From: an uncultured Clostridia bacterium
GTDB lineage: Bacteria > Bacillota > Clostridia > Christensenellales > Aristaeellaceae
DNA: 32,790 nt
Assembly: GCA_947166705.1 (NCBI GenBank)
Contig: CAMVFE010000025.1
Coordinates: 1-32,790 of the forward strand
Direction: 5' to 3'
The notes under the pieces were generated by a model that ran no database searches, was not told the DNA's origin, and saw nothing but the letters and a program-made list of their open reading frames with translations. Below, in pieces: positions 13,101 through 19,292 of the stretch. A program made the translations under genes and the position numbers. Position 1 is the first letter of the stretch; each line of letters begins with the position of its first letter.

Positions 13101-16100
13101 TGTGTTTTCCCGCGGAACAGCGAGATCACCCTGTCCTTCGACGCGGTCATCGACGGCAGCGATCCCGAAGCGCAGCCCGGCCGGATCGCCTGGAACAGCT
13201 TCGGCTACCAGTTCATGGACGGAGCGAATCCCATGGAAGCGGCGCCGCTGGAGGTGGGCGTCCGGATCCCGGACCTGCCGAAGGTATCCAAGACGCTGAT
13301 CAATTCCCTCGGCAAGCCCTTTGCCGCCGAACAGGACGAAAGCTTTACCTACGTGCTGTATAAGGGCGCCCCGGTCACGGTGCAGGACGGCCAGAACCCG
13401 CTGGATGCCGTGACGGCCGCGGGGCGTGACTACGCGACGGTGACCGTCACCGTCCCGGCGGGCGGGAGCGAAGCCGGCCCGGTCAGCTTCAACGGGGTCC
13501 CCGGGCATTACCGGGACGGAAGCGGGTACCGGAACGGCGAATGGCTCATGGTCAACAAGGCGGCCTACACCCTCTGCGAAATTCCCGCCGAGTTCTTCAT
13601 GGCCGAAAGCTTCAACAACAGAAAGGTACAGCAGTACCAGTTCACCTACAACGCAAACAGCAAAGCGTTTTCCATCAGTTCCGTCAACCGGCACGACGAC
13701 TGGAACCTGGATCTCCGGAAAACGGACCAGCTCTCACGGAAGCTGGCCGGCGCGGTCTTCGCGTTCTACACGCCGCTGGAAAACGAGCGGTGCATGACGG
13801 AGGCGGAATACCGCGCGCTCTCCCTCCAGGCGCTCAACGACGCCTTCGGCCTGGCGCTGACGGAAAAGCCCGCCTATACCCTGGAATCCGAAGGAACCTC
13901 CTACGCCCTTTACACCCTGGCCCGGACCGACGACCTTGGGGCCCTGCGGCTCACCGAGCTGATGGCTGGCGCCTATCTCTGCCGGGAGGTTCAGAGCCCC
14001 GGCCCCGAATACCTGATGGACGAAAGCATGCGCCGGGTGGAGCGCCCCGCGGCCTCCGATGGCGCGGTCAGAACCGTTTCCGTCGAAAACCACTACAAGG
14101 CCTCGGGCGAGGTCACGATCGACGCGGCCAAGCAGCTGGACGGCCGCTGCCTGAAGGAGGGCGAGTTCCGCTTCCGGCTGGAGGGCTACGACCTGGTTCA
14201 GAAGCGCCCGCTCACCGACGCGGATCCGCAGCCGCCCATGCCGGCGGCGCTGGAAACCGCCAACGGCGCCGACGGGGAAATCCGCTTCGGCCCGATCCCC
14301 CTGACGGAGGCGAACATCGGGGAAACCTACTGCTACCGTATCACGGAAATCGTCCCGGAGGAGGATCAGAGGCCCTTCGGCGTCACGTATGACGAGCGGA
14401 AGATCATCGTGAAGCTCACGGTCACGGACGGCGGAAACGGCCGGATCGACAAGGCCCTCACCTACTCCATGGTCAACGAGCACGACGAGGAAACCACCCT
14501 GACCGGCGACAGCGCGAAATTCCTGAACACCTACAGGGCCGAGGCCAGCCTGGTGCTCAGGACGAGAAAGATCCTGGAGGGCCGGGCCTGGAAGGCCTCC
14601 GACAGCTTCGCCTTCCAGCTCGCCGGCATTCCCGATCCGGAGGATCCGGAAGCCCCGTGGGACGAGATTATCCTGCGCCAGACGGCCAGCCAGGCCAGGC
14701 AGGATCCCCCCTTCGTCCTGGGCTATACCGAGCAGGATATCGGGCATACCTACCATTACCGGATCACGGAGGAAATCCCCCGGAAGGCCGCCGCCTACCA
14801 CGCGGATACCGGCGAAGCCGTGAAATACAAAAAGAAGGATCTGACCTACAGCAAGTACCTCACGCTGACCGACGAGGAAAAGGCCGCGCTGCCGCCCGCC
14901 GAAAAGCTGCGGTGGAAATATAACGGCCTGGTCAGCGACACCACGGCCTTCCTGCTGCAGGTGGCCGTCAGGTATGATGAGGAGACCGGAAAGCTGAAGA
15001 CGGAGGCGCTGCTGGACGGACAGCCGCTGCCCTCGGGCCTCGACGCCGCCGAGCCCGTCGCCTTCCGGAACGTCTACCAGGCGGACAACCTGGAGGCATC
15101 GCTTCCGGTGGGCAAGACGCTCCGGAACAGGCCGTGGAAGCGGCTTTCGAAACCCGGGGATGCGAACGCCGATCCCTATCCCGACGCCTACCGCTTCACC
15201 CTTGAGGCGGAGGATCCGGCCGCCTACACTCCGCTGCCGGAGGAATCCGGCCGGACAGTCACCGTCGTCCGCGCCGATATGACCACGCTCCCGGAGACCC
15301 AGACCGCAAAGTTCACCATCCCCTACCGCTGGGACGACCTCCTGGCCGACGGCGAGCGGCTGAGCTCCCGCGACTTCTACTACATCATCCGGGAAGAAAT
15401 CGATCCCGAGGCGGCGGGCGCCCGCGTGACGCGAGACGAAAGCGGCAGGATCACCGGCTACGTGCTGGACCAGGTCACCTACGACCTGAGCGTCCGGCGG
15501 GTGAAAATCACCCTCCGGGACAACGGATCCGGCGGGCTCGCGGCGCAGGCCGTCTATCTGGACAGCGATGGAAACCCCGTTGACTCCCTGGTGAAGGCGA
15601 CGGATCCCTTCGTCAACACCTACGCGCCGGAACCCATCGACGTCCCCATCCGGCTGAGCAAGCTGGTCAACGGCATTCCCGCGCCGCGGGGCAGCTATAC
15701 CTTCACCCTGTACGACCAGAGCGGCGATCCGGTGAAGGAAAACCTGGCCATCGACGCCGGGGAAGGCGGAACGGAGCTTGAAGCTGTGATCGAAAAGCTC
15801 GGCACGGAGTTCACCAGCTGGACGGATCCCGACAGGACCTATACCTTCACCCTCCGGGAGAATATCCCGGCGGACGCCCTGGGCTACCGGGACGGAAAGC
15901 CGCTCGGCACGGACGGAAACGTCCTCGCGGAGGGCGGCGAGCCCCTGGCGTGGGCCGACGCGGACGACAGCCGGGCGGATCCGTCGATCGTCTGGAAGAA
16001 GGACGGCATGCGCTATGACGCGGCGCCGGTCACCGTCACCGTCACCCTGTCCATGGATCAGCTGCAGTACCGCCTGGGCGCGACGGTGGCTTACAGCCCC

Positions 16101-19100
16101 GCCCCGGCCTCCGGCGAAAGCGAGGCTGTGTTCGAAAACCACTACGAAGCCGAAGGCTCAGGCGTCCTGAGCGTTCGCAAAACCATCGACGGGCGCGGCT
16201 TCCTCCCGGGCGAAAGCTTCACCTTTGAGCTGACGCCTCTGGAAAGCGCGCCGCTGAGGACCGCGGACGGCGATCAGGAAAAGCTGACCGTCCGCGCCGA
16301 ATCCCCGGACGAAGTACCCTTTGATGAAATGCTGTTCCGCGTCCCGGACCTGGATAACGGCGACGGAACCTGGAGCGAAAAGGACTTCACCTACACCCTC
16401 CACGAGGTCGTTCCGGAGAATGCGTCTGTTAAGGACGGCGGAGCCGTGCTCCTGTATCAGGACGCCTCCGCGGAGAAGAAAAAGGAATACGACGGGCAGT
16501 GGACCCTGGACGGCATCACCTACGCCGCGGACCGAACCGTCACCCTGCATGTCGCCGACAGCCGGGACGGAACCCTTTCCGTCACCCCCGGCACGGGGCT
16601 GAACGGGGACGGCCGCGCGGATGCTGTGAACCCCTACGCGGCCGAAGGCGCCGGCGTCCTCCGCGTGCGTAAAACCATCAGCGGGCGCGGCTTCCTCCCG
16701 GGCGAAAGCTTCACCTTTGAGCTGACGCCTCTGGAAAGCGCGCCGCTGAGGACCGCGGACGGCGATCAGGAAAAGCTGACCGTCCGCGCCGAATCCCCGG
16801 ACGAAGTACCCTTTGATGAAATGCTGTTCCGCGTCCCGGACCTGGATAACGGCGACGGAACCTGGAGCGAAAAGGACTTCACCTACACCCTCCACGAGGT
16901 CGTTCCGGAGAATGCGTCTGTTAAGGACGGCGGAGCCGTGCTCCTGTATCAGGACGCCTCCGCGGAGAAGAAAAAGGAATACGACGGGCAGTGGGCCCTG
17001 GACGGCATCACTTATGCGGCGGACCGGACCGTCACCCTGCATGTCGCGGACCGCGGGGACGGCAGCCTTTCCGTCACCCCCGGCGCGGGGCTGGACGAAG
17101 AGGGCGCCGCGGACGTCGTGAACCCCTACGCGGCCGAGGGCCGCAGGACGCTCCGCGTCCGGAAGGCCATCGACGGCCGCGCCTTCCTCCCGGGCGAAAG
17201 CTTCACCTTTGAGCTGACGCCTGTGGGCGGCGCGCCGCTGCGAACCGCAGACGGAGGCCAGGAAAAGCTGACCCTCCGGGCCGGTTCCGACGGGGCGGTA
17301 TCCTTTGACGAACTTCTGTTCAGCATCCCGGACCTGGATAACGGCGACGGGACCTGGAGCAAAAAGGAATTCACCTACACCATCCACGAGGTGGTTCCGG
17401 AAGGGGCCTCCGTCGCCGAAGGAAGAGGAAAGCTCCTCTACGCGGAAGCCTCCGGGCAGCAGCAGCAGGACCACGCCGGAAAGTGGGCCTTCGACGGCAT
17501 CGTCTACGCAAAGGACCAGACCGTGACCCTGCGGGTCGAGGACGACGGCGCGGGCCGGCTGACCGTGACCCCGCTGGGAACGGACAGCGCGGATTCGGTC
17601 TCCTTCACCAACGAATTCCGGCCCGAGCTGATCACCGCGCCCATCCGCGCGGACAAGGCCTGGCTGAACTATGACGGAACAACCAATCCCCCCGCCGGCG
17701 CGAAGGCGGCCCTCTCGCTCTTCGCGGACGGCGAGGCCACCGGCCGGACTGTCGAGCTGGACGGCGGGACGGACGCCGAAACGGCGGACGGGCGGACGGA
17801 CGGCGAATACGAGCCCTGGAAGGCGGTCTGGAACGACCTGCACGTCTACCGGAGAGGCGCGGACGGCCGCTGCATCCCGGAGGGGGACGACTATCAGCGG
17901 ATCGTGTACACCGTCAGGGAAACTGAAATCACCCTGCCGGAGGACTGCTATGCCTCCTACGCTTCCGACGAGCCTGAGGAAGGCGCGGCGGCCTCCGGGG
18001 ATCCCGCCTCTGCCCTGCTGACCAACGTGCAGGAAACGGGAAGCCTGACCGTCTCCAAGAAGGTGGATACGCCGCTGGCGAAGGAGGAAAACAAGGCGTT
18101 TACCTTCCGCATCGAGCTGTCGGATCCGACGGTCAGCGGAACCTTCGACGGCGTTCCCTTCACGGACGGCGCCGCGGAGGTTACGGTCCGGGGCGGCGAA
18201 AGCCTCACCGTCACCGGCCTGCCGCAGGGCCTCGGGTACACCGTGACCGAGCAGCCCGATCCCGACTTCATTCCGGACGAAGCCGTCCGGACCGGCGTGA
18301 TCGGCGCGGAGGAAGCCTCCGCCGAATTCCTGAACACCCGGAAAACCGCGGAGATCCGCGTCACGAAGGTGTACAGCGGCATCCCGCAGCTGCCGGAAGG
18401 CTTTGTGATCACCAACGACTACAATCAGGAAAAATTCACCGTCAAAAACGCGTCCGGCAAGGGAACGGAAAAGGATCCCTACGTCTGGATCCTTTCCGGC
18501 GTGCCCGTCGGCCTCCGGGTCGTCTTCACGGAATCCGGCATCCAGGCCGCCGACTATTCGCTGACCGTGAACGGCACCGCGGTCACCGAAACCTCCGCCG
18601 CCGTCGCGGCGGACGCGGAGGAAGCGCCGGACGCGAAGAACGCGAAGAACGCCGCCGGGTTTGTGAACGTCTACACCTATCAGGCCAGGGGCTCCCTGTC
18701 CCTGAAGAAAATCTTTGAATTCCGCGGCGGCAAACCGGAGCCGGCTCCCGCGCCGCCGGAAGCCGGGCCGACACCCGCGCCGGAGCCGGAACCGCAGCCT
18801 GAGGAAAAGATCCCGACCACCAGCCTCGCGGTCCGGAAGGTCTGGGATGACGACGGAAACGCGGCGGGCCTGCGCCCGGCCCATGTCACGATGACGCTGA
18901 GCAACGGCACGCGCGTCGTCCTGAACGAGGCGAACGGCTGGCAGGCGGTCGTATCCGGGCTGCCCCTGATGGTCGACGGAAAACCCGCCAGGTACTCCTG
19001 GAAGGAATCCGCCGTTCCCGGATACACCCTGGTCCGGACCGCCGTCACCGGCGGAACCACCATCTTTGTCAACGCGCTGCGCCAGCGCGAGGAGCCGCCG

Positions 19101-19214
19101 GAGGGCAGGCCGGTCTACGGCAGCCGCGGAACCGCGTACCTGATCATCGAAGACTACGGCACGCCCCTGGGCGTGGAGTGCGCAATTAACCACGCGGGCG
19201 ACTGCTTCGACTAA
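1125..19214 (+). CDS. Giant secreted BspA-type LRR / Cna-B isopeptide-domain surface protein
   Basis: A 6029-residue protein in one open frame, with ATG at 1125 and AAGGGG 8 bases upstream. A signal peptide (1 to about 26, MMKRFKR plus a hydrophobic stretch) leads into Pro/Glu/Ala/Lys-rich repeats (about 28-255), a small beta-like segment (256-345) and a second Pro/Glu/Gly/Asn repeat (350-515). Uncharacterised beta domains follow (520-920). Then come about fifty BspA/LRR_5 repeats of 23-24 residues (932-2115, one stray near 2260), of the form I...AF..C..L..I.LP. DUF11-like and other beta domains span about 2300-4050. SpaA, Spy0128/FctA-like and Cna-B domains span about 4054-5985, including three tandem 164-residue copies (5009-5501). 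The final Cna-B domain keeps a plausible isopeptide triad (K in RKVW, E in WKES, N in FVNAL). The C-terminus is a tail ending YGTPLGVE...GDCFD. There is no LPXTG, SLH domain or terminal helix. It is probably an adhesin: LRRs for binding, Cna-B domains as a protease-resistant stalk. Ligand and anchor are unknown. Confidence 0.9.
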   Translation: MMKRFKRFLSLFCTVTMLTGMADCYADLPGNGPDAAPAAAAEQAEVSVPEPAAPPAPEPEPEPEKPAPKQEAAEQKQEASSAEESAPKQKPPENKAPEQKQEASSADTAAPKQSAPENKAPEQKQEPVPEEPPAGGEASQPKESAEEQPSAPEQQEPQPASTESGPVNTGAEGAVSLDPQPEPSADQPAGGTGPSDNPAEQGGSPAGGNDEPGSTADAPKESGASAEMNPGDADRKNPENPQAGGEDPEDVTELPIGGNPVLAAASPEKPARLLIRSKKAGKLLLTVLLTAGDQILPAVEDVPLNPVSTAADGDSDKQRLVYELNTEAGSSCLLVVAAPKATEFSIQAAREAKASPKDEKQAPAKPAEDAGSEEAPGAAQEAAGEPGSDDPEGNPADGPEGAAQEQTGVQEPGEPGENPEGDSEENPDEGGDVPEGKPGDPEENPEGENPEENPENVNPEENPEEDPEGDNPKETPDEGEDAPEGEPGDPEEDPEGENPEENPEEEADGPDEEAEPFSEGGTLTASASDCTVTVRYGADALFPEDVTLTVEEVLPGTARYAELTGLTEEMLTNDWVEAGAFQRVFDITFRSGDEEIEPAAAIQVDFRFSDPVSLEDNSSLQVVHVDQQNNAEIVPADASAAPAGAAVDGISFASDSFSAYVVFQTREIVSKTIEDEDHIVSITYGRANGIPENSQVLVTAIEEGTESHEAFRRRLIQQLNLDEKRQTVLFSALYDITLLDENNSEVPIRDNTTVTVTAELPADAAREDVMVIHFDGSGDGASELDATARANVVTFETDGFSVYGFAYTVDYAYQGSEYCMQGGGSITLSELFTLLDIPESAADAEKAVFSNPALIRVERAEGDWLLTSLRPFMTEETLTVTLSNGRMILITVTDAPTDPWYIQDGELHIMSDAAMYFTRAANAPWYSRRNEITSIIIENGVTKIPQNFTYTNTSTENYPNLKSVTVADSVNTMGSNAFCNCKSLESVTLGAGLTSLPQYAFRYCSALKSIDLQHVTSMSTYCFYGCSSLEEAVLGEGLQTLPSYTFQNCSSLKSIDLKNVKTINSSCFSGCSALAEVTQDGELRTVGYSAFDNCRALQSIDLTGVTSLGSSCFYNCTALKEVILDENLKTVQGSTFQNAKALETINLENVENFDSYCFSGCTALKNADLSSAKAIGSYAFQNCTGLTGAVTGDALKTVGECAFYGCSGLKEIDLSSATAIQNYAFYNCTGLTEAVLGDSLKTIGSYAFYNCDCLTGVDIPASVESIGASAFASCDKLESVYFDPLNRMTTLSGSVFSACPKLRDVVLPQDLYIIPSSMFSGCKSLETVEMPASLSIIDTYAFDGCSALTDAALPSYVKEIRNYAFRNCTNLEDPVFPETLEKIGESAYQNCDALTDVTLPASLTSIGNLAFSDCAKLESADLSRCATTTVPDYCFRNDPLLESVLLPKNLTKIGASAFNNDPKLSEINLPETLTEIGNSAFSQCTSLSVINDGAPGVLEVPENVTRIGTSAFNQCNSLTEAYIPDSVTDLGSSAFANCANLEKAVVGKGVTQLNPSVFYNDPKLKSITFESELITKIPNDAFNGCRSLEEFPFWEGLREIGTGAFLNCTSLKSLEFPSTLEKIADGGSGSFAGCTGLKEVVFKDGEKDLNIGNYAFYQDRNLTSVKFPENLTRIGSYAFGAYGSSTSYTMNLANVEFPENCRLTEIASGAFYNTKIRELDLPDNVKTIGDSAFYYCRELESVDLPDGLKSIGATAFRYCSKLKTVSVPDSVTSIGSGAFRNCSALTEAKLPKNLETINNNVFTSCSSLAKVEMPETLKTIGSSAFSSCGALKEIDLPATLTSIGNSAFNSCGSLAKVNLPADSQLASIGTSAFSSNYALKEISLPDTVTSIGSSAFSNCTGLTKAELSENLKTLENSVFQSCTSLKEVDMPDKLETIGNNTFYGCSSLKEADLPATLTSIGNSAFYGCSSMTKVSLPEDSQLKTISPYAFQFCSSLREIDLPDTVTSIGTCAFEGCRDLKTADLSDGLKAIETAVFRNCQNLTDIDLHQVETIGEESFKGCVALGEIDLPDTLKTISKNAFNGCGSLQTLDIPSGTTSIGEGAFTGCKGLESMRWNAKDGAIEPFSSGTRFALTVGRDVDNLSAEALTNLFRGGAEEIRFEGGNYLTLPDTRNIADGARGLPRPLNALDAGSYYADENGALYAVRDGQASLVYLPDGLTEYTIPETIPGENGGDPVPVTGVRANALYQAQALTDLTIEKPENMTRIESSAFANAANLASVNGETTSAGATALFTHEGLIIGNQVFYHTKLDQEEDTSVAGSLEYTDSEDPEQATLKLTISELGDSRRGDRAGNPKPLGELTTDPGTNAYLAYTGETVKTILQISNPASEEIPDDGQKIRVYIQLDEGGEISKFVAGRDNIIKQTKPSADGFVEADYHVTLVETDVRGVYYFDLDRPQNGFTATIELPVTFKSPQTGGGNAVIWAQYMDGEEAAAKAGKAQPPAGDHHTVNWSTRRDTFPVSKTADSSAPLSVTAAADGRIYVNAHSYRISMHRSNTDSLDVGRDNMAKAVFTDTLTVPEGLVFNETIRQEIRDGKIRYRNDGAYKYVISPSCGEIFRFYAPSNSGFLTPQLSLDADDNLRLQWTILNSNPNYNENGGQIDLPSYVTMTVGGRVFAVEDRTADQTYTLRNEVSVAQHYSYSGVHTETSAAQYRVSSGSAKLEFSKTSTASARRGEYAPFTLQLKSTGVLPVTSTELPRITDDIADDYRRFYIPPEGIWQMFSDAHLGDALTLTVSGAHLYGGADALAKTRQTVTTVSGGTGTTDVSNTGSQLHYSGTHSQEDNIVDTEAVFTFTRVGGEVQVTLSSGGTEATETVGSAADIRAFMDRHGFFVTRWTAYRAEWDTTRIPGFHIDPGQDWRVTIPTRLKDTFMSLESDDIEYLKLGGDSTRGTYNTAKFDYNGSQTGRSAFTTYANDASLSKGYSYAKSFRYKNDYTDIEIPEVVRYSVSASHSGSTAYGVMPLTDHMTLRQQLLVPVSRNQGKAWAEGLETYALDGVSYYVLKEGEYKDVHTGSAWADHITVANLGQGNYDTKIFWYLDGYRGSSTTTISYLAKVEHNPFVPLQKAFDIHNESWLGDHEAHRLWDSVSNGEYVEGEPLVTSYGKKIVGYVGDTSEGRDFSFVARGNEVIYRLSFASDLHQDFTVNGTQFYDMLPAFSPAFSWSKDTVSLTYWNFTTNDPEDVKWQIIPDENNPNTRQRIRWDDDFEMTCSSETGRAYIYVTLKFPSDVLWDDYVRTHQGGSLNNTFYIKRNWLNWSSAVVRHELADTAQVRLQKGVYATGGVNDENVDVYRTGGDSRLTYENNDVMKRKVYYYITLHNGGYTNLYLNDIQDVLPRGFTLAPPSKAAASDQSPQSTPRIVSGSYAAVTDANGRGVSYLSASSSSLTARTENAGDGRQRVVMTLRPGANTGDGTSHFNPYLDGGRYFLRPGEAVVIRLDCYTNEYASTDDNAENAAVMPYYDFYGQGLILDDSTATSGNRASLAEAEKNDGGCEIMDSSYVGAAGFSTAGQTRATQWLYSDVAVRRGEIQPGLSKRLLKTIEVNSDGYEVENLHPGVPHPNDKLVWSVVAENSGSSPLLDYVVSDQMPQPYAFSGDVTFRQIYNSDGEASPEIVLFSVRGRSVVMVGGEKQAGPGMTLVTYAADGAEAASCPLTVDGDPVTLAVPNWRGGNCSIQVSAKTVNGNETMFIRFPDKEMCVLSGGKLVMTFISENVPGVMQNKVFVNRAYITPSAGQQTLWDGLTDEGSITPWAVPNATGAQRSVSSSAQVITSYGSSTSSIKSIHEKADPSNRTNSDLTPNYITLPDKKSVFTYSLSVTNSTYQPIRDLVLIDNLPEVNDHTTFQASDPRGSAFRVLFNEEPAFTLTVRDVLTPNVVRTIDPRYYRVELSRKTDFRPADWSGSASADWTELAAIPAGQRSSYRSARIVFHDDAVGNSSCVFPRNSEITLSFDAVIDGSDPEAQPGRIAWNSFGYQFMDGANPMEAAPLEVGVRIPDLPKVSKTLINSLGKPFAAEQDESFTYVLYKGAPVTVQDGQNPLDAVTAAGRDYATVTVTVPAGGSEAGPVSFNGVPGHYRDGSGYRNGEWLMVNKAAYTLCEIPAEFFMAESFNNRKVQQYQFTYNANSKAFSISSVNRHDDWNLDLRKTDQLSRKLAGAVFAFYTPLENERCMTEAEYRALSLQALNDAFGLALTEKPAYTLESEGTSYALYTLARTDDLGALRLTELMAGAYLCREVQSPGPEYLMDESMRRVERPAASDGAVRTVSVENHYKASGEVTIDAAKQLDGRCLKEGEFRFRLEGYDLVQKRPLTDADPQPPMPAALETANGADGEIRFGPIPLTEANIGETYCYRITEIVPEEDQRPFGVTYDERKIIVKLTVTDGGNGRIDKALTYSMVNEHDEETTLTGDSAKFLNTYRAEASLVLRTRKILEGRAWKASDSFAFQLAGIPDPEDPEAPWDEIILRQTASQARQDPPFVLGYTEQDIGHTYHYRITEEIPRKAAAYHADTGEAVKYKKKDLTYSKYLTLTDEEKAALPPAEKLRWKYNGLVSDTTAFLLQVAVRYDEETGKLKTEALLDGQPLPSGLDAAEPVAFRNVYQADNLEASLPVGKTLRNRPWKRLSKPGDANADPYPDAYRFTLEAEDPAAYTPLPEESGRTVTVVRADMTTLPETQTAKFTIPYRWDDLLADGERLSSRDFYYIIREEIDPEAAGARVTRDESGRITGYVLDQVTYDLSVRRVKITLRDNGSGGLAAQAVYLDSDGNPVDSLVKATDPFVNTYAPEPIDVPIRLSKLVNGIPAPRGSYTFTLYDQSGDPVKENLAIDAGEGGTELEAVIEKLGTEFTSWTDPDRTYTFTLRENIPADALGYRDGKPLGTDGNVLAEGGEPLAWADADDSRADPSIVWKKDGMRYDAAPVTVTVTLSMDQLQYRLGATVAYSPAPASGESEAVFENHYEAEGSGVLSVRKTIDGRGFLPGESFTFELTPLESAPLRTADGDQEKLTVRAESPDEVPFDEMLFRVPDLDNGDGTWSEKDFTYTLHEVVPENASVKDGGAVLLYQDASAEKKKEYDGQWTLDGITYAADRTVTLHVADSRDGTLSVTPGTGLNGDGRADAVNPYAAEGAGVLRVRKTISGRGFLPGESFTFELTPLESAPLRTADGDQEKLTVRAESPDEVPFDEMLFRVPDLDNGDGTWSEKDFTYTLHEVVPENASVKDGGAVLLYQDASAEKKKEYDGQWALDGITYAADRTVTLHVADRGDGSLSVTPGAGLDEEGAADVVNPYAAEGRRTLRVRKAIDGRAFLPGESFTFELTPVGGAPLRTADGGQEKLTLRAGSDGAVSFDELLFSIPDLDNGDGTWSKKEFTYTIHEVVPEGASVAEGRGKLLYAEASGQQQQDHAGKWAFDGIVYAKDQTVTLRVEDDGAGRLTVTPLGTDSADSVSFTNEFRPELITAPIRADKAWLNYDGTTNPPAGAKAALSLFADGEATGRTVELDGGTDAETADGRTDGEYEPWKAVWNDLHVYRRGADGRCIPEGDDYQRIVYTVRETEITLPEDCYASYASDEPEEGAAASGDPASALLTNVQETGSLTVSKKVDTPLAKEENKAFTFRIELSDPTVSGTFDGVPFTDGAAEVTVRGGESLTVTGLPQGLGYTVTEQPDPDFIPDEAVRTGVIGAEEASAEFLNTRKTAEIRVTKVYSGIPQLPEGFVITNDYNQEKFTVKNASGKGTEKDPYVWILSGVPVGLRVVFTESGIQAADYSLTVNGTAVTETSAAVAADAEEAPDAKNAKNAAGFVNVYTYQARGSLSLKKIFEFRGGKPEPAPAPPEAGPTPAPEPEPQPEEKIPTTSLAVRKVWDDDGNAAGLRPAHVTMTLSNGTRVVLNEANGWQAVVSGLPLMVDGKPARYSWKESAVPGYTLVRTAVTGGTTIFVNALRQREEPPEGRPVYGSRGTAYLIIEDYGTPLGVECAINHAGDCFD
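1344..1515 (+). repeat. 72-bp tandem repeat coding a Lys/Gln/Glu/Pro-rich N-terminal segment
   Basis: About three imperfect units begin at 1344, 1416 and 1488, exactly 72 bases (24 residues) apart. Each starts EQKQE and the first two continue into ASSA. A whole-codon period means copy-number change alters segment length without breaking the frame. Such segments commonly act as wall-spanning spacers; here that is inference. Confidence 0.75.
2400..2660 (+). repeat. 147-bp and shorter Pro/Glu/Gly/Asn repeats
   Basis: Two long units (PDEGGDVPEGKPGDPEE and PDEGEDAPEGEPGDPEE) sit 147 bases (49 residues) apart. Between and after them are short ENPEE/ENPEG units. The DNA is built from repeated CCGGA(A/G)GA(A/G)AAT-like words, so slippage or recombination could change its length in multiples of three. 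The product is a highly acidic, probably extended linker. Confidence 0.7.
3900..7480 (+). repeat. BspA-type leucine-rich repeat array (about 50 repeats)
   Basis: These bases encode back-to-back repeats of 23-24 residues with the core pattern AF..C..L..I.LP..L..IG. This is the LRR_5/BspA class seen in surface proteins of anaerobes and protists. The first third alternates two registers (DL...SI...CF and LG..L.T...AF), giving a double repeat of about 46 residues; later repeats are more uniform. The repeat count is by eye. Confidence 0.85.
16149..17624 (+). repeat. Three tandem 492-bp repeats, two with a 313-bp identical block
   Basis: Copies begin at 16149, 16641 and 17133, each exactly 492 bases (164 residues) apart, and each encodes one isopeptide-type stalk domain (LPGESFTFELTP ... 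DLDNGDGTWS). Bases 16190-16502 and 16682-16994 are identical over 313 bases, including third codon positions, while the flanks differ. Copy 3 is clearly diverged. This indicates a recent duplication or gene conversion between copies 1 and 2. Confidence 0.95.
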
Positions 19215-19225
19215 GCGGCGGATAA

Positions 19226-19244
19226 GCCGCGGCATCCCCGCGGC
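19226..19244 (+). other. GC-rich hairpin between the two surface-protein genes
   Basis: A perfect 7-bp stem (GCCGCGG, loop CATCC, CCGCGGC) lies 12 bases after the stop of the giant gene in the 78-base gap before the next gene. No U-tract follows, so it is unlikely to be a full intrinsic terminator. It could protect the upstream mRNA end or attenuate read-through, which would set the ratio of the two proteins. Function is inferred. Confidence 0.45.
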
Positions 19245-19292
19245 GGCGCCCGCAGCGGAACAAAAAGGCCCTGAAGGAATCAGAGGGGGAAG

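Noticed and set aside
19215-19292. Intrinsic terminator after the giant gene
   Set aside because: The stem is good but no T-tract follows, and the next related gene starts within 78 bases.
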